From Pseudomonadota bacterium (lineage in GTDB: Bacteria > BMS3Abin14), in NCBI GenBank assembly GCA_003229755.1, contig QIFJ01000222.1:1-7120 (forward strand): DNA of 7,120 nt, in the 5' to 3' direction. The position numbers and the translations under genes are program-made. Position 1 is the stretch's first letter. The number at the start of each line of letters is the position of its first letter. The notes under the pieces were generated by a model. That model was not told where the DNA came from, ran no database searches, and saw only the letters and a program-made list of their open reading frames with translations. Positions 6,060 through 7,120 of the stretch are shown piece by piece.

Positions 6060-6247
6060 TATTTTTCCTCCGAAAACTCAGTTTTGAGAAGATGGGAAAC
6101 CTTGTTGAGCATGCCCCTGATCCTGGGATTGTCATCGTGCTCCACGGTGTGGTGCAATCTTCTGAGTCCCAGGCTTTGAACGATCTTTTTCTGGTTTTCG
6201 GACTTGCCTATCGTGCTTTTAACAAGGGTTACCAGTATTTTGCCCAT
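6059..6247 (-). CDS. rpmD: 50S ribosomal protein L30
   Basis: L30 is a small large-subunit protein of about 60 residues, present in many but not all bacteria. The 62-residue product begins MGKILVTLVKSTIGK, the first beta strand and loop typical of L30. It continues with QKKIVQSLGLRRLHHTVEHDD, matching the family motif around the conserved GLRR/L..TV pattern, and ends with a helix, RGMLNKVSHLLK. I take ATG 6247 as the start. It lies four bases after the rpsE stop and seven bases from GGAG at 6258-6255, and its N-terminus aligns with the family. An upstream in-frame ATG at 6268 would add seven residues and overlap rpsE, so it is unlikely. The TAA stop shares one base with the rplO ATG (TAATG), which suggests translational coupling. 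Confidence 0.95.
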   Translation of the reverse strand: MGKILVTLVKSTIGKSENQKKIVQSLGLRRLHHTVEHDDNPRIRGMLNKVSHLLKTEFSEEK

Positions 6248-6251
6248 CTTC

Positions 6252-6791
6252 TTACTCCGATCCTCCATCGTCGAGTATATCGCTTACTTTCTTACCACGG
6301 ATGAGGGCTACCTCCTCCGGGCTTCTCAGGGACAGAAGACCCTGCATTGCGGCCATGAGGACGTTATTGGGATTATTCGTACCAATGCATTTGGAGAGAA
6401 TATCCTTCACGCCAAGAGATTCCATCAGGGCCCTTACAGGCCCGCCCGCTATAACTCCCGTACCTGGAGAAGCCGGCTTCAACAGAACCCGGGCAGCGCC
6501 CCATCGACCCATGACCTGGTGGTGTATGCTTGTCCCCGCGAGAGGGATTTGGTGAAGATTCTTCTTGCCGTTCTCAATACCCTTGCGAATGGCCTCAGGG
6601 ACCTCGTTGGCCTTGCCTGAACCGACACCCACGATCCCCTTGCCGTCACCAACTACAACCAGGGCGCTGAACCTGAAGCGCCTTCCGCCCTTGACCACTT
6701 TGGAGACACGGTTAATGAAAACGACCTTGTCGACAAGTTCAGTTTCATCTATTTTCACGTCTCTGAGAGCCTGCTTTAAACCCTTCTTCAT
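6252..6791 (-). CDS. rpsE: 30S ribosomal protein S5
   Basis: S5 is a small-subunit protein near the mRNA entry and decoding region. It contributes to translational accuracy and to mRNA unwinding with S3 and S4. The 179-residue product has the N-terminal double-stranded-RNA-binding-like fold at about residues 21-85, with VVFINRVSKVVKGGRRFRFS, then VVVGDGKG and GSGKANEVPEAIRKG. The C-terminal domain (about 95-170) includes the RVLLKPASPGTGVIAGGPVRA region and TNNPNNV. Length is slightly above the 167 residues of E. coli S5. Three in-frame starts stand in a row: GTG at 6797, ATG at 6794 and ATG at 6791. The only SD-like stretch, AAGGG at 6803-6799, is 1, 4 or 7 bases from them. I chose the last on spacing, and the choice is uncertain by two residues. 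rpmD follows after four bases. Confidence 0.96.
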   Translation of the reverse strand: MKKGLKQALRDVKIDETELVDKVVFINRVSKVVKGGRRFRFSALVVVGDGKGIVGVGSGKANEVPEAIRKGIENGKKNLHQIPLAGTSIHHQVMGRWGAARVLLKPASPGTGVIAGGPVRALMESLGVKDILSKCIGTNNPNNVLMAAMQGLLSLRSPEEVALIRGKKVSDILDDGGSE

Positions 6792-6822
6792 CATCACACC
6801 CTTATCATACCCGATATTTTCA

Positions 6823-7120
6823 TCAGAAATTCAGGCCGCCCTCCCTGGCCGCCTCGCCCAGAGCCCTGACCCTTCCGTGGTAACGGTACCCACCGCGGTC
6901 GAAGGAGACGGTCTCTATCTGGCTGGTTGCGGCCCTTTTGGCTAACAGGCTTCCCACCTGCTTTGCCGCTTCCACGTTACCGCTGTACTTTAATGCCCCT
7001 TTCAGCTCACCGTCCATAGTGGAAGCGCTTGCCAGCACGGTACCCAGATCATCGTTTATTATCTGAGCGTAGATGTGCCGGGCGCTCCTGAAGACGAACA
7101 GCCTGGGTCTTTCGGCCGTA
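6823..7120 (-). CDS. rplR: 50S ribosomal protein L18, partial (N-terminus outside window)
   Basis: L18 binds 5S rRNA and, with L5 and L25-type proteins, helps dock it into the central protuberance of the large subunit. The reading frame is open to the window edge. It gives 98 residues ending in TGA; a full L18 is about 120 residues, so roughly 20-25 N-terminal residues are missing. The visible part begins with TAERPRLFVFRSARHIYAQI, the usual L18 core after the basic N-terminal arm. It continues through DDLGTVLASAST, a helix with AAKQVGSLLAKRA, and the C-terminal signature FDRGGYRYHGRVRALGEAAREGGL, which is highly conserved in bacterial L18. An internal GTG (codon at 7038) is in frame but lies inside the conserved domain and is not a start. 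The gene sits directly upstream of rpsE, as in the spc operon of most bacteria. Its TGA overlaps an ATG by one base (see findings). Confidence 0.97.
   Translation of the reverse strand, partial: TAERPRLFVFRSARHIYAQIINDDLGTVLASASTMDGELKGALKYSGNVEAAKQVGSLLAKRAATSQIETVSFDRGGYRYHGRVRALGEAAREGGLNF

Noticed and set aside
6059..6268. Longer L30 starting at ATG 6268
   Set aside because: It would overlap rpsE by 17 bases and add seven residues absent from the family; ATG 6247 has the SD and the conserved N-terminus.

Overview
The window is one uninterrupted stretch of the conserved spc/alpha ribosomal-protein super-operon. Every gene is on the minus strand, so transcription runs from high to low coordinates. 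In that order the genes are rplR (5' end cut by the window), rpsE, rpmD, rplO, secY, adk, map, infA, rpmJ, rpsM, rpsK, rpsD and rpoA (3' end cut by the window). No convincing gene lies on the plus strand. No mobile element, tRNA, rRNA or CRISPR array was seen.

The organism is a bacterium. Having adk-map-infA between secY and rpmJ rules out the enterobacterial layout, where secY is followed directly by rpmJ. It fits the arrangement found in Deltaproteobacteria-type lineages, Firmicutes and several other phyla. The S4 and S13 sequences and a moderate G+C content by eye lean towards a deltaproteobacterium-like lineage, but I cannot place it with confidence. All complete genes are intact and of normal family length.

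Layout: 7120-6252 encodes large- and small-subunit proteins L18 and S5. 6247-5619 encodes L30 and L15. 5614-4307 encodes the SecY translocon channel. 4307-3657 encodes adenylate kinase, and 3618-2860 encodes methionine aminopeptidase. 2842-2624 encodes IF-1, and 2599-2486 encodes the 37-residue L36. 2468-2097 (S13), 1949-1560 (S11), 1544-918 (S4) and 889-1 (RNA polymerase alpha) form the alpha-operon part. Many junctions overlap by one base (TAATG) or are a few bases apart, as expected of translationally coupled genes. Together the genes couple ribosome assembly, translation initiation, N-terminal Met removal, membrane protein insertion and RNA polymerase assembly.

The one place that departs from the compact pattern is the 147-base gap between rpsM and rpsK. 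It holds a strong stem-loop (about 13 contiguous pairs, a 3-base loop and an outer extension). Just downstream are an SD-like sequence and a possible 15-codon open frame. This is the best candidate for an undescribed element, perhaps an internal regulatory leader for rpsK-rpsD-rpoA. A second, smaller anomaly is a perfect 9-bp inverted repeat around the adk stop codon, upstream of map, which has almost no SD of its own. The rest is ordinary, highly conserved housekeeping sequence.
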